In this document: one piece after another, positions 34,596 through 45,026 of the stretch
Position numbering within the stretch: position 1 is the stretch's first letter
Layout of the letters: each line of letters opens with the position of its first letter
Source of the DNA: Deltaproteobacteria bacterium
Lineage (GTDB): Bacteria > Desulfobacterota > Binatia > HRBIN30 > CADEER01
Length of the DNA: 64,000 nucleotides
NCBI GenBank assembly: GCA_029262455.1
Contig: JAJCZJ010000094.1
Location: forward strand, 91,067-155,066
Direction of reading: 5' to 3'
The notes under the pieces: generated by a model
The model's database searches: none
The model's input: the letters and a program-made list of their open reading frames with translations, nothing else
What the model was told of the DNA's origin: nothing
Translations under genes and position numbers: made by a program

Positions 34596-35218
34596 GTAGC
34601 ACCACCCAAAACATCGTTCATTGCCACGTGCCCAGGCAACGCCGCGAGGTCAGCCAACCAACGACGAACCTCAGCATAAGGAGAGAGATCAAACCCCCCT
34701 TCGTCGGCGACATGGGTATAAGCGTAGAGCGCAATGTCGGCGATCGAAAGTTTCTCTCCGACCAGGAATTTCTTCCCATCGAGATGTCCGTCCAGAACAG
34801 CGAGGGCATCGAGCCCAGGTTGTCGTCGGCGATCGAGATCAGCCCGCAAGGCGTCGGTCATCTCTCGATGCTGCAACAAAAACCGAGACGTAGCGATATA
34901 GGGCTCGTGGCTGTACTGCTCGAAGAACATCCACTGCAGTACCCGCGCCACCGCGACGCGCCCCTCCGGCATCAGCTCTGTACCTGAAGCCAAGTAGAAA
35001 AGAATCGCGTTGGATTCGGCGAGATGGGTACCGTCCTCCAGCTCCAGCACAGGGATTCGCCCATTGGGGTTTTTCTTCAAGAACTCGGCCGTGCGCGAGC
35101 CACCCTTCAGAATATCGACCTCGGTATACTCGTAGTCGACACCCAAGTGGGCCAGCGCCAGTCGCACCTTGTAGCCGTTGCCGGAAAAGACCGCATCATA
35201 AAGGCGTAGCATCTTCAC
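34592..35218 (-). CDS. Glutathione S-transferase family protein
   Basis: 208 aa. The start is GTG at 35218 or ATG at 35212. The thioredoxin-like N-terminal domain carries LYDAVFSGNGYKVRLALAHL with the catalytic Ser region, NPNGRIPVLELEDGTHLAES with the conserved cis-Pro and the glutathione-binding ESNA. The helical C-terminal domain contains LSIADIALYAYTHV, the N-capping-box motif of GSTs. Glutathione conjugation or a glutathione-dependent reaction is likely; the substrate is unknown. It is the first gene of the four-gene operon and is divergent from the tandem RND pump genes. Confidence 0.88.
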   Translation of the reverse strand: MKMLRLYDAVFSGNGYKVRLALAHLGVDYEYTEVDILKGGSRTAEFLKKNPNGRIPVLELEDGTHLAESNAILFYLASGTELMPEGRVAVARVLQWMFFEQYSHEPYIATSRFLLQHREMTDALRADLDRRRQPGLDALAVLDGHLDGKKFLVGEKLSIADIALYAYTHVADEGGFDLSPYAEVRRWLADLAALPGHVAMNDVLGGAT

Positions 35219-35315
35219 TCTCCGACCAGATTGTCCGTCGTTTCGCCGGCTGCATTGGGGTACGATGGGAACTTCACCAACCCTCTGCTATCAGTTCCGT
35301 AGCCCCAGAACCAAG

Positions 35316-38300
35316 ATGCTGAACTCCACGATTGCATGGTTCGCGACGAATTCCGTCGCGTCCAACCTCCTTCTCGCCATGCTGGTAATCGGCGGGCTGG
35401 TGACCGCCCCCTCGGTGACCCTCGAAGCCTTCCCCGAGCTGACGATGGGTATCATCACCGTGCGGGTAGAGTACCCTGGCGCGGCACCAGCCGAAGTCGA
35501 AGAAGGTCTGACCGTGAGAGTCGAGGAGGAGCTCTTCGGACTCGAAGGCATCAAGAGAATCCGCTCTGAATCCTCGGAAGGACTTAGCACCGTAACCGCC
35601 GAGCTGACCACCGAAGCAGACGAAGATCGCGTACTCGACGAGATCAAGACGCGCGTCGATTCCATCGACACGTTTCCCGACCAGGCCGAAAAGCCGCTGG
35701 TGGAGCTCGTAGTCGGGCGCCTACAGCTTCTGACCGTTGCCGTCTCGGGACATACGGACGAGAAGACTCTCAAGATCCTCGGCCAGCGCGTTCGCGACGA
35801 CATTGCTGCGCTTCCCGGGGTCAACCATGTCGTCCTCGCAAGTGTTCGACCCTACGAAATCTCGATCGAGGTCTCCGAAGCAGCCCTAAGGCGCTACGGC
35901 CTTACGATCGACGACATCGCCGACGCTGTTCGGCAGTCTTCGATCGATCTCCCCGGCGGCGCCATCAAGAGCATCGATGGCGAGATCTTGTTGAGGACCA
36001 AAGGCCAGGCCTATCGCGGAGACGATTTCGCAAAAATCCCGATCGTTTCACGACGCGATGGGACCCGCCTGACGATCGGCGATGTCGCACGGGTCGACGA
36101 CGGTTTTGCCGAAACCGACCAGACCGCACGCTTCGACGACGCCCCCGCCGTCATGGTGCAAGTGTTCCGAACCGGCGACCAAAGCGCGCTGCAACTTTCC
36201 GAGCAGATCCACACCTACCTAGACTCCGCACGCCCACGGCTCCCCGATGGCATCGAGCTGACCGTTTGGCTGAACGACGCCGACATGCTGCGCACCCGGC
36301 TCGACACCCTCCTGCGCAACGGACGCGGCGGCCTGATCCTGATTCTCGTGGTCTTGGCCTTGTTCCTGAAGTTGCGTGTCGCACTTTGGGTGCTGGTCGG
36401 CGTTCCGGTTTCCTTCATCGCCACACTCGCTCTCATGCCGAGCTTGGGTGTTTCGATCAACGTCATCTCCCTGTTTGCCTTCATCCTGGTGCTCGGCGTG
36501 CTCGTCGATGACGCGATCGTGATCGGTGAGAACATTTACGCGCAGCAACGGCTAGGAGGCGACAAGCTCGAGCGTGCCATCCAAGGCACCCAGGAAGTCG
36601 CTACCCCGGTCATCTTCGGCGTGCTCACAAGTATGGCGGCTTTCGCGCCGTTGCTCTTCGTGCCCGGTACGATGGGAAAGTTCATGCGCGTCGTCCCGCT
36701 TTGCGTGATCACAGCGCTGTTTTTCTCGATCATCAAATCGATCCTGATCTTACCCTCACACCTGGCGCACGGCGTCACCGATCAAGCCCCGACCCGACGA
36801 ATTCCAAAACTATGGCAGTCCCTTCAACAGTACGTCGACAGTGCTCTCCAACGTGTCATTGAGAGGGGGTACGTGCCCACTCTCGAGCGAGCCCTCGATT
36901 GGCGCTACCTGACGATCTCAATCGGCGTCGCCGGATTAATCGTCAGCGTCGGCCTGATCGCCGGGGGCTGGCTCAAGTTCTACTTCAACCATCCCATCGA
37001 AGCCGACAACGTCGTCGCCTACGTCACGATGCCCGAGGGGACATCGGTCGAACAGACAGCCATTGCAGTGGCCCAGCTGGAGAAAGGGGCCCTCGACCTT
37101 TCCAGGGTGATGCAAGAGGAGGAAGGGAAGCCGGTCATCGCCCACACACTGACTTCAATCGGCGAGCAACCCTACCGCACCAGACAGAGTGGCGGCGGAC
37201 AGATCGTGTTCTACTCGTCGCCCAACATCGGGGAGGTCAACATCGAGCTCGCTCCTTCGGCTGAGCGTGAAGCACGCGCCGGCGAGATCGCGCAGCGTTG
37301 GCGCGATCGGGTCGGCACCATCCCCGACGCTGTCGAGCTCATCTATTCGTCCGAGCTGATCAATACCGGCGACGCCATCAACATCCAACTGAGCAGCAGC
37401 AACATGAGCGATCTGCGTGGCGCTGCCGCAATGCTGAAGCGCAGTTTGGCGGAGTTCCCAGGAGTAATCGACATCGCCGACTCGTTTCGCAGCGGCAAGC
37501 GGGAGTGGAAAGTGTCGCTGCGACCCGGCGCGGAAGCAATGGGCTTCACGGTGGAAGATCTCGGGCGGCAGATTCGCCAAGCGTTCTATGGAGAGGAAGC
37601 ACAGCGTATCCAACGCGGCCGCGACGACGTCCGTGTGATGGTCCGATACCCTACCGCAAATCGACGCTCGCTGGGCGATATCGAGAACATGAACCTCCGC
37701 CGAGCCAACGGCCGCTCGATGCCGTTTCGGCAGGTTGCATCGGTCGAAGAGAGTATCGGCTTTGCCACCATCCGACGCACCGACCGGCGACGCATTATCA
37801 ACGTCGTCGCCGACGTCAACCGCAGTCTTACGAATGCAAACGACGTGGTTGCCGATCTCGAGAAAGACGCCCTGCCCCGTCTGGCCTCGGCATTTCCAGG
37901 ACTTGCCTACTCGTTCGAAGGCGAGCAACGCGAACAGGCCGACGTCTTGGATGCCATGGGACGCGGATTCATGATCGCGATCTTTGCCATCTACTCGCTG
38001 CTCGCCGTGCCCCTGCGATCCTACTTGCAGCCGATGCTGATCATGACGGCGATTCCGTTTGGCCTGATCGGAGCCATCTGGGGCCACCTTCTCATGGGCG
38101 CCGACATGAGCATGTTCTCTCTCATGGGCGGTGTCGCGCTCGCCGGCATCGTCGTCAACGACAGTCTCGTGTTGGTTGACTTCATCAATCAGGCGCGGCG
38201 CAAAGGAACTTCGCTCGCACGAGCGGTGCGCAGCGCCGGAGTCGCACGCTTTCGCGCCATCTTGCTGACCTCCCTGACCACCTTCGCAGGCCTTCTCCCC

Positions 38301-38504
38301 CTAATCCTCGAGGACAGTGTCGATGCTCGATTCCTGCAGCCAATGGCGATCTCACTGGCGTTTGGAGTCTTGTTTTCCGGCGCAGTTTCTCTCTTGGTGT
38401 TGCCGTGCAGCTACCTGATTCTCGAGGACATCATCGGCACGGCGCGCGGTCTCTTCGGTAAGAACGCCAATCCAGATCACGGTGGCGAGGCGGTGCGGAC
38501 ATGA
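35316..38504 (+). CDS. RND-family efflux permease (first of a tandem pair)
   Basis: The ATG at 35316 (MLNSTIAWFATNSVASN) matches the usual start of this subfamily; the frame could extend to 35265. About 1062 aa, full length for an RND pump: TM1 at the N-terminus, a periplasmic domain, TM2-6 with the proton-relay motif GVLVDDAIVIGEN, a second periplasmic domain, and a final helix cluster with GVALAGIVVNDSLVLVDF. RND pumps export drugs, lipids or metals with an adaptor and an outer-membrane channel; no adaptor or channel gene adjoins. The 3' end overlaps the next RND gene by 4 nt, so the two may form a heteromeric pump as MdtB/MdtC does. Confidence 0.9.
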   Translation: MLNSTIAWFATNSVASNLLLAMLVIGGLVTAPSVTLEAFPELTMGIITVRVEYPGAAPAEVEEGLTVRVEEELFGLEGIKRIRSESSEGLSTVTAELTTEADEDRVLDEIKTRVDSIDTFPDQAEKPLVELVVGRLQLLTVAVSGHTDEKTLKILGQRVRDDIAALPGVNHVVLASVRPYEISIEVSEAALRRYGLTIDDIADAVRQSSIDLPGGAIKSIDGEILLRTKGQAYRGDDFAKIPIVSRRDGTRLTIGDVARVDDGFAETDQTARFDDAPAVMVQVFRTGDQSALQLSEQIHTYLDSARPRLPDGIELTVWLNDADMLRTRLDTLLRNGRGGLILILVVLALFLKLRVALWVLVGVPVSFIATLALMPSLGVSINVISLFAFILVLGVLVDDAIVIGENIYAQQRLGGDKLERAIQGTQEVATPVIFGVLTSMAAFAPLLFVPGTMGKFMRVVPLCVITALFFSIIKSILILPSHLAHGVTDQAPTRRIPKLWQSLQQYVDSALQRVIERGYVPTLERALDWRYLTISIGVAGLIVSVGLIAGGWLKFYFNHPIEADNVVAYVTMPEGTSVEQTAIAVAQLEKGALDLSRVMQEEEGKPVIAHTLTSIGEQPYRTRQSGGGQIVFYSSPNIGEVNIELAPSAEREARAGEIAQRWRDRVGTIPDAVELIYSSELINTGDAINIQLSSSNMSDLRGAAAMLKRSLAEFPGVIDIADSFRSGKREWKVSLRPGAEAMGFTVEDLGRQIRQAFYGEEAQRIQRGRDDVRVMVRYPTANRRSLGDIENMNLRRANGRSMPFRQVASVEESIGFATIRRTDRRRIINVVADVNRSLTNANDVVADLEKDALPRLASAFPGLAYSFEGEQREQADVLDAMGRGFMIAIFAIYSLLAVPLRSYLQPMLIMTAIPFGLIGAIWGHLLMGADMSMFSLMGGVALAGIVVNDSLVLVDFINQARRKGTSLARAVRSAGVARFRAILLTSLTTFAGLLPLILEDSVDARFLQPMAISLAFGVLFSGAVSLLVLPCSYLILEDIIGTARGLFGKNANPDHGGEAVRT

Positions 38505-41500
38505 AGGGCGCAATTGCCTGGTTTGCGGCGAATCCGGTCGCCGCCAACCTTCTGCTGATCCTGATCGTCATGGGCGGTGCCGTGACGATCCCCGGGATTC
38601 GCCGCGAGGTGCTTCCCGAGATCTCCGTAGACGCAATTTCGATCAGTATCGAGTACCAGGGGGCGGCACCCGCAGAAGTCGAATCGGCCATCTGTATCCG
38701 CGTCGAGGAACAACTCCAAGGCGTCGACGGAGTCAAACGCGTCACCTCCACCGCGCGCGAAGGAATCGGCATCACCGTCGCCGAATTGAGCTTGCACGCC
38801 GACACGCGCCGCGTGCTCGACGACGTCAAAGCGCGTATCGACGCGATCGACACGTTCCCAGCCGAGACCGAGAAGCCGGAAGTCCGCCACATCACAATCG
38901 CCGAACGGGTCATCGAAGCCGCTGTCCACGGCGACACCGACGAGAAGAGCTTGGCAAAAATCGGGCGACGGCTGCGCGATGAAATCGCTGCGCTGCCAGG
39001 TGTCACCCGCGTCGATATCAAGAACGCCCCGGACTACGAAATTTCGATCGAGCTTTCCGAGACCGCGTTGCAGCGCCACGGTCTTACCTTCGACAGCGTC
39101 GCCGCAGCTATACGAAAATCATCGGTCGATCTGCCCGGCGGCTCGATCAAGACGGCGGCAGGCGAAGTCTTGTTGCGCACCAAGGGGCAGGCCTACCTGG
39201 CCGCCGACTTCGCAAGGATTCCGATCCTGATTCGACCCGATGGAACACGACTCTTGTTGGGAGATGTCGCCGGCGTCATCGACGGCTTCGCCGAGGTCGA
39301 CTATTCCGCACGCTTCAACGGCCAGCCCGCCGTCGTCATCCGCACATTCCGCATCGGCCAACAGAACGCCCTCGAGATCGCCCGGCTGGTCGACGAGTAC
39401 GCCACCGATCAGAACCGTCGCCTGCCCCAGGGGGTTCGAATCACGACTTGGTACAACCGCACCAAGCTCTTGAGCAGCCGGCTCGACACACTCCTCGACA
39501 ACGGCCGCACCGGTTTTGTATTCGTGCTGATCGTCCTGGCACTCTTTCTTCGTCTCCGTGTCGCCTTCTGGATCATCTTCGGGCTGCCGTTGTGCTTCCT
39601 CGGGACTCTCTGGCTCATGCCCACGTTCGGCGTCTCCATCAACTCGAATTCGATGTTCGCGTTCATCTTGGTTCTCGGCATTCTCGTAGACGACGCGATC
39701 GTCGTTGGCGAAAACATCTTCACCCACCAGAAGCGTGGTGGGTGGACCGTGCAGGCGGCCATCGAAGGCGCTCAGGAAGTAGCGGTTCCGGTGATCTTCG
39801 GTGTCCTTACGACCGCCGTAGCTTTCGCACCAATTCTTCTCGCACCCGGCACCATGGGCCGCTTGATGCAACCTGTTCCGATCTGTGTACTCCTCGCCCT
39901 CGCGTTTTCGTTGCTCGAGGCGATGTTCATCTTGCCGGCCCATCTCGCCCACGGCGGTGACGACGGACCGGAGCACGCGCGCTTTCGGTTCCAGCGTGTT
40001 TGGCGACGAATCCAGACGTCGATCGACAGCGGCCTCAAGAGGTTTATCGAGAACGGATATCGGCCCGCCCTCGATCGATGCATCGACTGGCGGTATACGA
40101 CCTTGGCAACGGCATTCGCCGGGCTCGTGCTGACGATTGGATTGTTCGCCGGAGGTCGCTTACCGTTCTCCTTCATCCCCAAGATCGGAGGCGGACAAGC
40201 CATCGGAGTCGTCGAGCTCCCAGTCGGTACTCCCGCACGCATCACTTCAGAGGTCCTGCGCACACTCGAGCAGAGCGCGACGAAAGCGATCGCTGAACTG
40301 AGCGAGGAGCACGGCGACACGCTGCTCCAACACATGTATACGGCGGTTGGCGAAGTGCGCTGGGGCGACGGCCAAAGCTCGGTAGCTGGCGGACCGACGA
40401 CTGGATCGCATGTTGGCGAGGTCGTACTCGATCTGGTCGAAGAAGAAGACCGCAGCGTATCCGCCCAGACTGTTATCGAGCGGTGGCGCGAGATCACCGG
40501 CACGATTCCCGACGTCGCGCTGAAGTTCACGGCGGAACTAATATCGACCGGTGAACCGATCAACATCGAGCTCAAGGGCACCGATCTGGCGCGTCTCCAA
40601 GTTGCCGCCGAGCAACTCAAAGAAGAGCTCGCGACTTACCCCGGGATTGTCGACATCTCCGACTCCTTCCGCGGCGGCAAGCGCGAATTGCAGATCGACC
40701 TGCTGCCCACCGCTGAACCGCTCGGCCTGTCGCTCGCCGACCTCGGGCGACAAGTACGGCAGGCTTTCTACGGCGAAGAGATCCAGCGTGTGCAACGCGA
40801 GCGCGACGATGTTCGTGTCATGTTGCGCTACCCGCGCTCGCGGCGCGAGACGGTCACGGGCGTCGAGAACATGTATATTCGCACCCCGGCCGGCGACGAG
40901 GTCCCATTCCGCACCGTCGCCCGGGTTCGCCAGGGAGAAGGTTTCGCAACCATCGCGCGCACGGACCGGCGGCGGACGGTCAATGTCATTGGCGACGTCA
41001 ACATCGATACGGCAAACGCCAACGAAATTCTGCGAGACTTGGAGCGCTCCTTCCTCCCCCAGTTGAGCAGCAAATTTCCCGGCGTCGAGTACTCCCTAGA
41101 GGGCGAGCAGCGCGAACAAAACGACAGTCTCGGTGCGATGGGCCGCGGCGCGGCCATGGCGCTCCTCGGGATCTACGCGCTCTTGGCGATTCCGTTGCGA
41201 TCGTACTTGCAGCCCCTCCTGATCATGCTGGCAATCCCGTTCGGCTTGATCGGCGCGATCATCGGGCATGTCATTGTCGGCGACATTCTCAGCATGTCCT
41301 CCATCATGGGAATGGTGGCTGTCGCTGGCGTGGTCGTAAACGATTCGTTGGTTTTGGTCTCCTATGTCAATCTGCAGCGCGACCGAGGCACCGTGATCGC
41401 AACAGCAATCCGCGAGGCAGGGGCAGCGCGCTTTCGCCCAATCATGTTGACGTCGATCACCACGTTCGTCGGTTTGCTACCGGTTCTAACCGACCAAGGT

Positions 41501-41668
41501 TTCGAGTCCGCGCTGCTCAGACCGATGGCGGTTTCCCTGGCCTTCGGCGTTCTGCTCGCAACCTTTGTCACACTATTCCTGGTCCCCTCTGCGTACGCCA
41601 TCCTCGAAGACTTGATGGGACTCAGAAGCGACACCACTGCCGAGACGGCGCCGCTGCGAGCCGACTAG
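38501..41668 (+). CDS. RND-family efflux permease (second of a tandem pair)
   Basis: 1055 aa. The start ATG overlaps the stop of the first RND gene (ATGA), indicating coupled translation. It has the same architecture: N-terminal helix IAWFAANPVAANLLLILIVM, the relay motif GILVDDAIVVGENIF, two large periplasmic domains, and the C-terminal cluster VAVAGVVVNDSLVLVSYVN. It differs from the first protein throughout, so the pair is an old duplication or heteromeric partner rather than a recent copy. The gene ends with a 4-nt convergent overlap with the glycosyltransferase gene. Confidence 0.9.
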   Translation: MKGAIAWFAANPVAANLLLILIVMGGAVTIPGIRREVLPEISVDAISISIEYQGAAPAEVESAICIRVEEQLQGVDGVKRVTSTAREGIGITVAELSLHADTRRVLDDVKARIDAIDTFPAETEKPEVRHITIAERVIEAAVHGDTDEKSLAKIGRRLRDEIAALPGVTRVDIKNAPDYEISIELSETALQRHGLTFDSVAAAIRKSSVDLPGGSIKTAAGEVLLRTKGQAYLAADFARIPILIRPDGTRLLLGDVAGVIDGFAEVDYSARFNGQPAVVIRTFRIGQQNALEIARLVDEYATDQNRRLPQGVRITTWYNRTKLLSSRLDTLLDNGRTGFVFVLIVLALFLRLRVAFWIIFGLPLCFLGTLWLMPTFGVSINSNSMFAFILVLGILVDDAIVVGENIFTHQKRGGWTVQAAIEGAQEVAVPVIFGVLTTAVAFAPILLAPGTMGRLMQPVPICVLLALAFSLLEAMFILPAHLAHGGDDGPEHARFRFQRVWRRIQTSIDSGLKRFIENGYRPALDRCIDWRYTTLATAFAGLVLTIGLFAGGRLPFSFIPKIGGGQAIGVVELPVGTPARITSEVLRTLEQSATKAIAELSEEHGDTLLQHMYTAVGEVRWGDGQSSVAGGPTTGSHVGEVVLDLVEEEDRSVSAQTVIERWREITGTIPDVALKFTAELISTGEPINIELKGTDLARLQVAAEQLKEELATYPGIVDISDSFRGGKRELQIDLLPTAEPLGLSLADLGRQVRQAFYGEEIQRVQRERDDVRVMLRYPRSRRETVTGVENMYIRTPAGDEVPFRTVARVRQGEGFATIARTDRRRTVNVIGDVNIDTANANEILRDLERSFLPQLSSKFPGVEYSLEGEQREQNDSLGAMGRGAAMALLGIYALLAIPLRSYLQPLLIMLAIPFGLIGAIIGHVIVGDILSMSSIMGMVAVAGVVVNDSLVLVSYVNLQRDRGTVIATAIREAGAARFRPIMLTSITTFVGLLPVLTDQGFESALLRPMAVSLAFGVLLATFVTLFLVPSAYAILEDLMGLRSDTTAETAPLRAD

Positions 41669-43638
41669 CGGCCCACTGCGACATCCGGTGGCGACGATCC
41701 GAACTTTTCAATCACCCGGTCGAGAGGAATTGCGGCAGTGAAAAACACGATCGGCGGCATGCCGCGAACCTCCTTCTTTTGTTCTGTCACCGTAGCTTCC
41801 GGATCGATGCTTCTGGCAATCTCGAGTAGTTCTTCTTGCTTGTGGCGCCTCTCGATAGAGAGAAGAACGATCTCGTCTGTGCCCGGAGCCACTTCGGCAA
41901 GTACCTCCGCGCCCCAATCCTCAGGCCCCACCCGCGTACTTGCGGCTTGTTGGTAAGTTCCGCGCGCCAATAAAGGGGTGCCAGGGGTCCCTTCCGACCA
42001 AGGCGATGGAAGCGCACTATCGTTCTCGAGAATCCGCTGCGAAAAGCAGGGCCGTCTTACCGGGCCCACATAGCCGTATCCGGCTCTCATGAACTCAGTA
42101 TTTCCCGTCGAAGGATAGAGCAAAAATTCAAACGATGGCGTGTCACCAATCCGGGCCTCAATGACGAAATATTTTCTGTCGCAGCGCGGCTCGATGTACT
42201 CGGCGATAGCGCGATGGAGAAGTCCGTACTTGTGCCCCCAACCCTCGGCGAGAAACTGGTAGTTCAGCGACGTCCAAACAAACGCCGCCGTCACCGCACC
42301 GCATCCGATGAAAGCGATCACAGCATAGCCGCCACCGATCACGGCCGAGACTCGGCGAACCACCCAGTCCAAGGCATCCGCCGCGATCAAGTGAAACATC
42401 GGCAAGGCGAGTAACAGCCGTCGCGGCGACGGCCACGAGACCAGTCCGGGGAGAAGTCCTAGGAAAATCCACACCCCAGCCATAGCCGCCAGAATCCGGG
42501 GTTTGCGGAACAACATGAAGACCGAGCCGATGATCACCAGCTGGGCCTCGGGTTGCAAAAGGACTGGGCCCCGGTAGGTCGCAATCATGCTTGCGGCGCG
42601 AATCATGAGGTAGCCGTAGGCTACGGAAATGCGCTCGCCGAGATAGGAGACGACCGAAATTTCCTGATCGTTGCCCTGAGCGGATTGCAGCAACCCGGCC
42701 TCGCGATGAAGAGCCGAAGACGCTCCAGATTCGACCAGGTGATACCAGGTCGGACCCGATCCGATCAGCAGAAAGATCCCCCAGACAGAGACCGCACTCA
42801 CGGCCCATCGCCACCCAACGGTGCGGCCACGGGCGAGGATCGCGACCGTGACGAAAACGGCGAACACCGGAGCAAAGAACTTGCTATTAAAATACGTCGA
42901 GGCACTCAGTCCACAGAGCAGCCCGCTGACCAACAGCACCGACAGCCGCCGAGACTGCCACCCCGCGATCAACAGATATAGTCCGGGCAGTAGGTACAGG
43001 TTGGAGAACAAGGGAGAGTGACCGGTGCGCGAGTACTCAATCTCCATCGGTGAAAAAGCCGCAAAGATCGCGGCGCACCAGGCAACGGTTGGGTTGAACA
43101 ACCGACGACCAATGCCCGCGACCGAGATCACCGTCGCCATCCCACTCAAGACGCCAGTCATCCGCAGGGTAACCACGCTGACGCCGAAGACCTTGAGCAG
43201 ACCGGCTATCGTGTAGTGGGTGAGGTAGTCGCGATTGACGAGAGTCGGCCTAAACGGCGTGCCTTCGAGTACGGCAATCGCCAGCGTGCCGTTTCGAGCT
43301 TCGTCATTGTTGAGCCCGGGCGGCAACGAGTCGAGGTACAGAACACGAGCCACAGCCGCCGCGCCAAACACCACCGCGCCGACCACGTACTCCCACCGCG
43401 CCAGCGGCTTGTACCCGATGGACGGAGGATCTCCACCGGCGACGAGTCGAGCCCCTAGGGCCAGCGCGATCGACACGCCGAGAGCCAGGAGAGAGCTATT
43501 TGCGATTCGCTCGGGATCGCCAATGAACACGCGTTCCCACATGAGATACGCAGCCACCCCGACCATGACAACGGCACCGAGGGAAATCGCACGCGACACA
43601 GCGTCGGCATTCTTGTGAGGTAGCGAAGACACTACCAC
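41665..43638 (-). CDS. GT39/PMT-type membrane glycosyltransferase
   Basis: 657 aa from a GTG start, with about 12 or more hydrophobic helices. The first periplasmic loop has the acidic motif of GT-C enzymes, PPGLNNDEARNG, and helices follow such as VVTLRMTGVLSGMATVISVA and LLPGLYLLIAGW. The C-terminal part (about 460-657) is a soluble domain with cysteines. GT39/PMT-like proteins transfer sugars from lipid-linked donors onto proteins, lipid A or other glycans in the periplasm. The acceptor is unknown. The stop overlaps that of the second RND gene by 4 nt in convergent orientation. Confidence 0.75.
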   Translation of the reverse strand: MVVSSLPHKNADAVSRAISLGAVVMVGVAAYLMWERVFIGDPERIANSSLLALGVSIALALGARLVAGGDPPSIGYKPLARWEYVVGAVVFGAAAVARVLYLDSLPPGLNNDEARNGTLAIAVLEGTPFRPTLVNRDYLTHYTIAGLLKVFGVSVVTLRMTGVLSGMATVISVAGIGRRLFNPTVAWCAAIFAAFSPMEIEYSRTGHSPLFSNLYLLPGLYLLIAGWQSRRLSVLLVSGLLCGLSASTYFNSKFFAPVFAVFVTVAILARGRTVGWRWAVSAVSVWGIFLLIGSGPTWYHLVESGASSALHREAGLLQSAQGNDQEISVVSYLGERISVAYGYLMIRAASMIATYRGPVLLQPEAQLVIIGSVFMLFRKPRILAAMAGVWIFLGLLPGLVSWPSPRRLLLALPMFHLIAADALDWVVRRVSAVIGGGYAVIAFIGCGAVTAAFVWTSLNYQFLAEGWGHKYGLLHRAIAEYIEPRCDRKYFVIEARIGDTPSFEFLLYPSTGNTEFMRAGYGYVGPVRRPCFSQRILENDSALPSPWSEGTPGTPLLARGTYQQAASTRVGPEDWGAEVLAEVAPGTDEIVLLSIERRHKQEELLEIARSIDPEATVTEQKKEVRGMPPIVFFTAAIPLDRVIEKFGSSPPDVAVGR

Positions 43639-43757
43639 GTCGATCCAGCTCTACTGACCGGTGCGCAAACCACGCGAGACGATACCGATCAGAGAACGCT
43701 TGTCAATAATCGGTATCGGTAGGCGCGTCAGCGATCCTTGTAAAATCCTTCGAAGAC

Positions 43758-44939
43758 TCAGGACGCGACGAAGGGGAGCGAGACATGCCGTCGAACATAG
43801 TTGCCCCGCGCGTACACTCCTGCGGCGACATCGACCTCGAAGTTGGGACAGCGCTCGAGCAGTTCTTCCACTACGATGCGCGACTGCAACCGAGCCGCCG
43901 CGGCACCGACGCAGTAGTGCGTGCCGTATCCGAACGAGAGGATTTTCGAGATCTTGCGTTCAACGTCGAAGTCCGCCGCCGTCGGACCGAACTCGCGCTC
44001 GTCGCGGTTGGCCGAACCGTAGCCGAGGAGCACCCTTCGGCCTTCGGGAATGGTCACCCCACGCATCTCCACGTCCCGCGTCGCAGTACGCGTCAAATTC
44101 TGCACCGGCGAGGTGAGCCGCAGCAGTTCCTCGACTGCGCCGACAATGGCACTTCGATCGGCGAGTAATTTCGCCCGTTGATCGCGATGCTCGGACAATA
44201 GGCAAGCAGACCCCGACAGCATCCCCGTAATCGTGTCGTTGCCGCCGGTGACCATCGTAAATGCGAAGCCAAGGATGCGAAGCGCCGACACTTTCTCCTC
44301 GCCGAGTTGCACAAGCGCCGACACGATGTCGTCGCCAGGGTCCTTGCGACGTCGCTCGATTAGACCCGCGAAGTAAGTGAGCAACTCGTTCAGAGCCTCT
44401 CCGGCCTCATCGACACCACCGGCAGCCGCCGCCTGGACGATCGCCTCGGTCCAGCGGTCAAAAAGAGTCCGTTCTTCTTCAGGAACACCAAGGTAGTGCG
44501 CCACGACGAAGCTCGGCAGCGGCTTGAACAGCTCCGCAACAATATCCGCGCTGCCCATCTCGCGCACCTTCTCGATACGCTCGACAATGAAAGCGCGAAG
44601 CGCGGGTTCGATGGTCGCAACCCGCCGCGGGGTCAGGTCTTTGGTAACCAACGCACGAAACTCGGTGTGCGCGGGCGGATCGAGAAAAACCATCGGCACG
44701 GCATCACCCATCCCGATCTGCTCCATCTCACCGTAGCGAACCGTGAGCCCCTGCGCCGAGGAGAACGTTTCACTGTCACTGACAGCCTCCCAAACATCCT
44801 CGAAGCGGGTCAGAACGTAGTAGTCGCCGCCCGACTCATAGTGAACCGGATCCCTGTCCCGCAACGCTGCGTACATAGGAAACGGATCGCGCCAGGTCTC
44901 TCCGCTGCGCAATTCGAACTTCGGCTCAGCTTCCTTCAT
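43758..44939 (-). CDS. Cytochrome P450
   Basis: 393 aa, typical for a soluble bacterial P450, with GGGAGG before the ATG. The heme-binding motif is FGYGTHYCVGAAAA with Cys343. The K-helix E-x-x-R is ELLR near 271-274, and the I-helix reads MVTGGNDTITG (about 230-240), in which Asn replaces the usual residue before the acid-alcohol pair DT. The FLDPPAHTEFRALVTKDLTP segment is the usual C-helix region. It needs an electron-transfer partner not found here. It lies 87 bp after the carotenoid oxygenase gene on the same strand, so it could oxidise a cleavage product. Confidence 0.92.
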   Translation of the reverse strand: MKEAEPKFELRSGETWRDPFPMYAALRDRDPVHYESGGDYYVLTRFEDVWEAVSDSETFSSAQGLTVRYGEMEQIGMGDAVPMVFLDPPAHTEFRALVTKDLTPRRVATIEPALRAFIVERIEKVREMGSADIVAELFKPLPSFVVAHYLGVPEEERTLFDRWTEAIVQAAAAGGVDEAGEALNELLTYFAGLIERRRKDPGDDIVSALVQLGEEKVSALRILGFAFTMVTGGNDTITGMLSGSACLLSEHRDQRAKLLADRSAIVGAVEELLRLTSPVQNLTRTATRDVEMRGVTIPEGRRVLLGYGSANRDEREFGPTAADFDVERKISKILSFGYGTHYCVGAAAARLQSRIVVEELLERCPNFEVDVAAGVYARGNYVRRHVSLPFVAS

Positions 44940-45026
44940 GTTGCCTCCCTGGACATTCGCTCGTATGTCATCGGGCCACCGATGTGACCTGTCCAGCGGG
45001 TTCTTACTCGGCGAAGCAGCTCGAAA

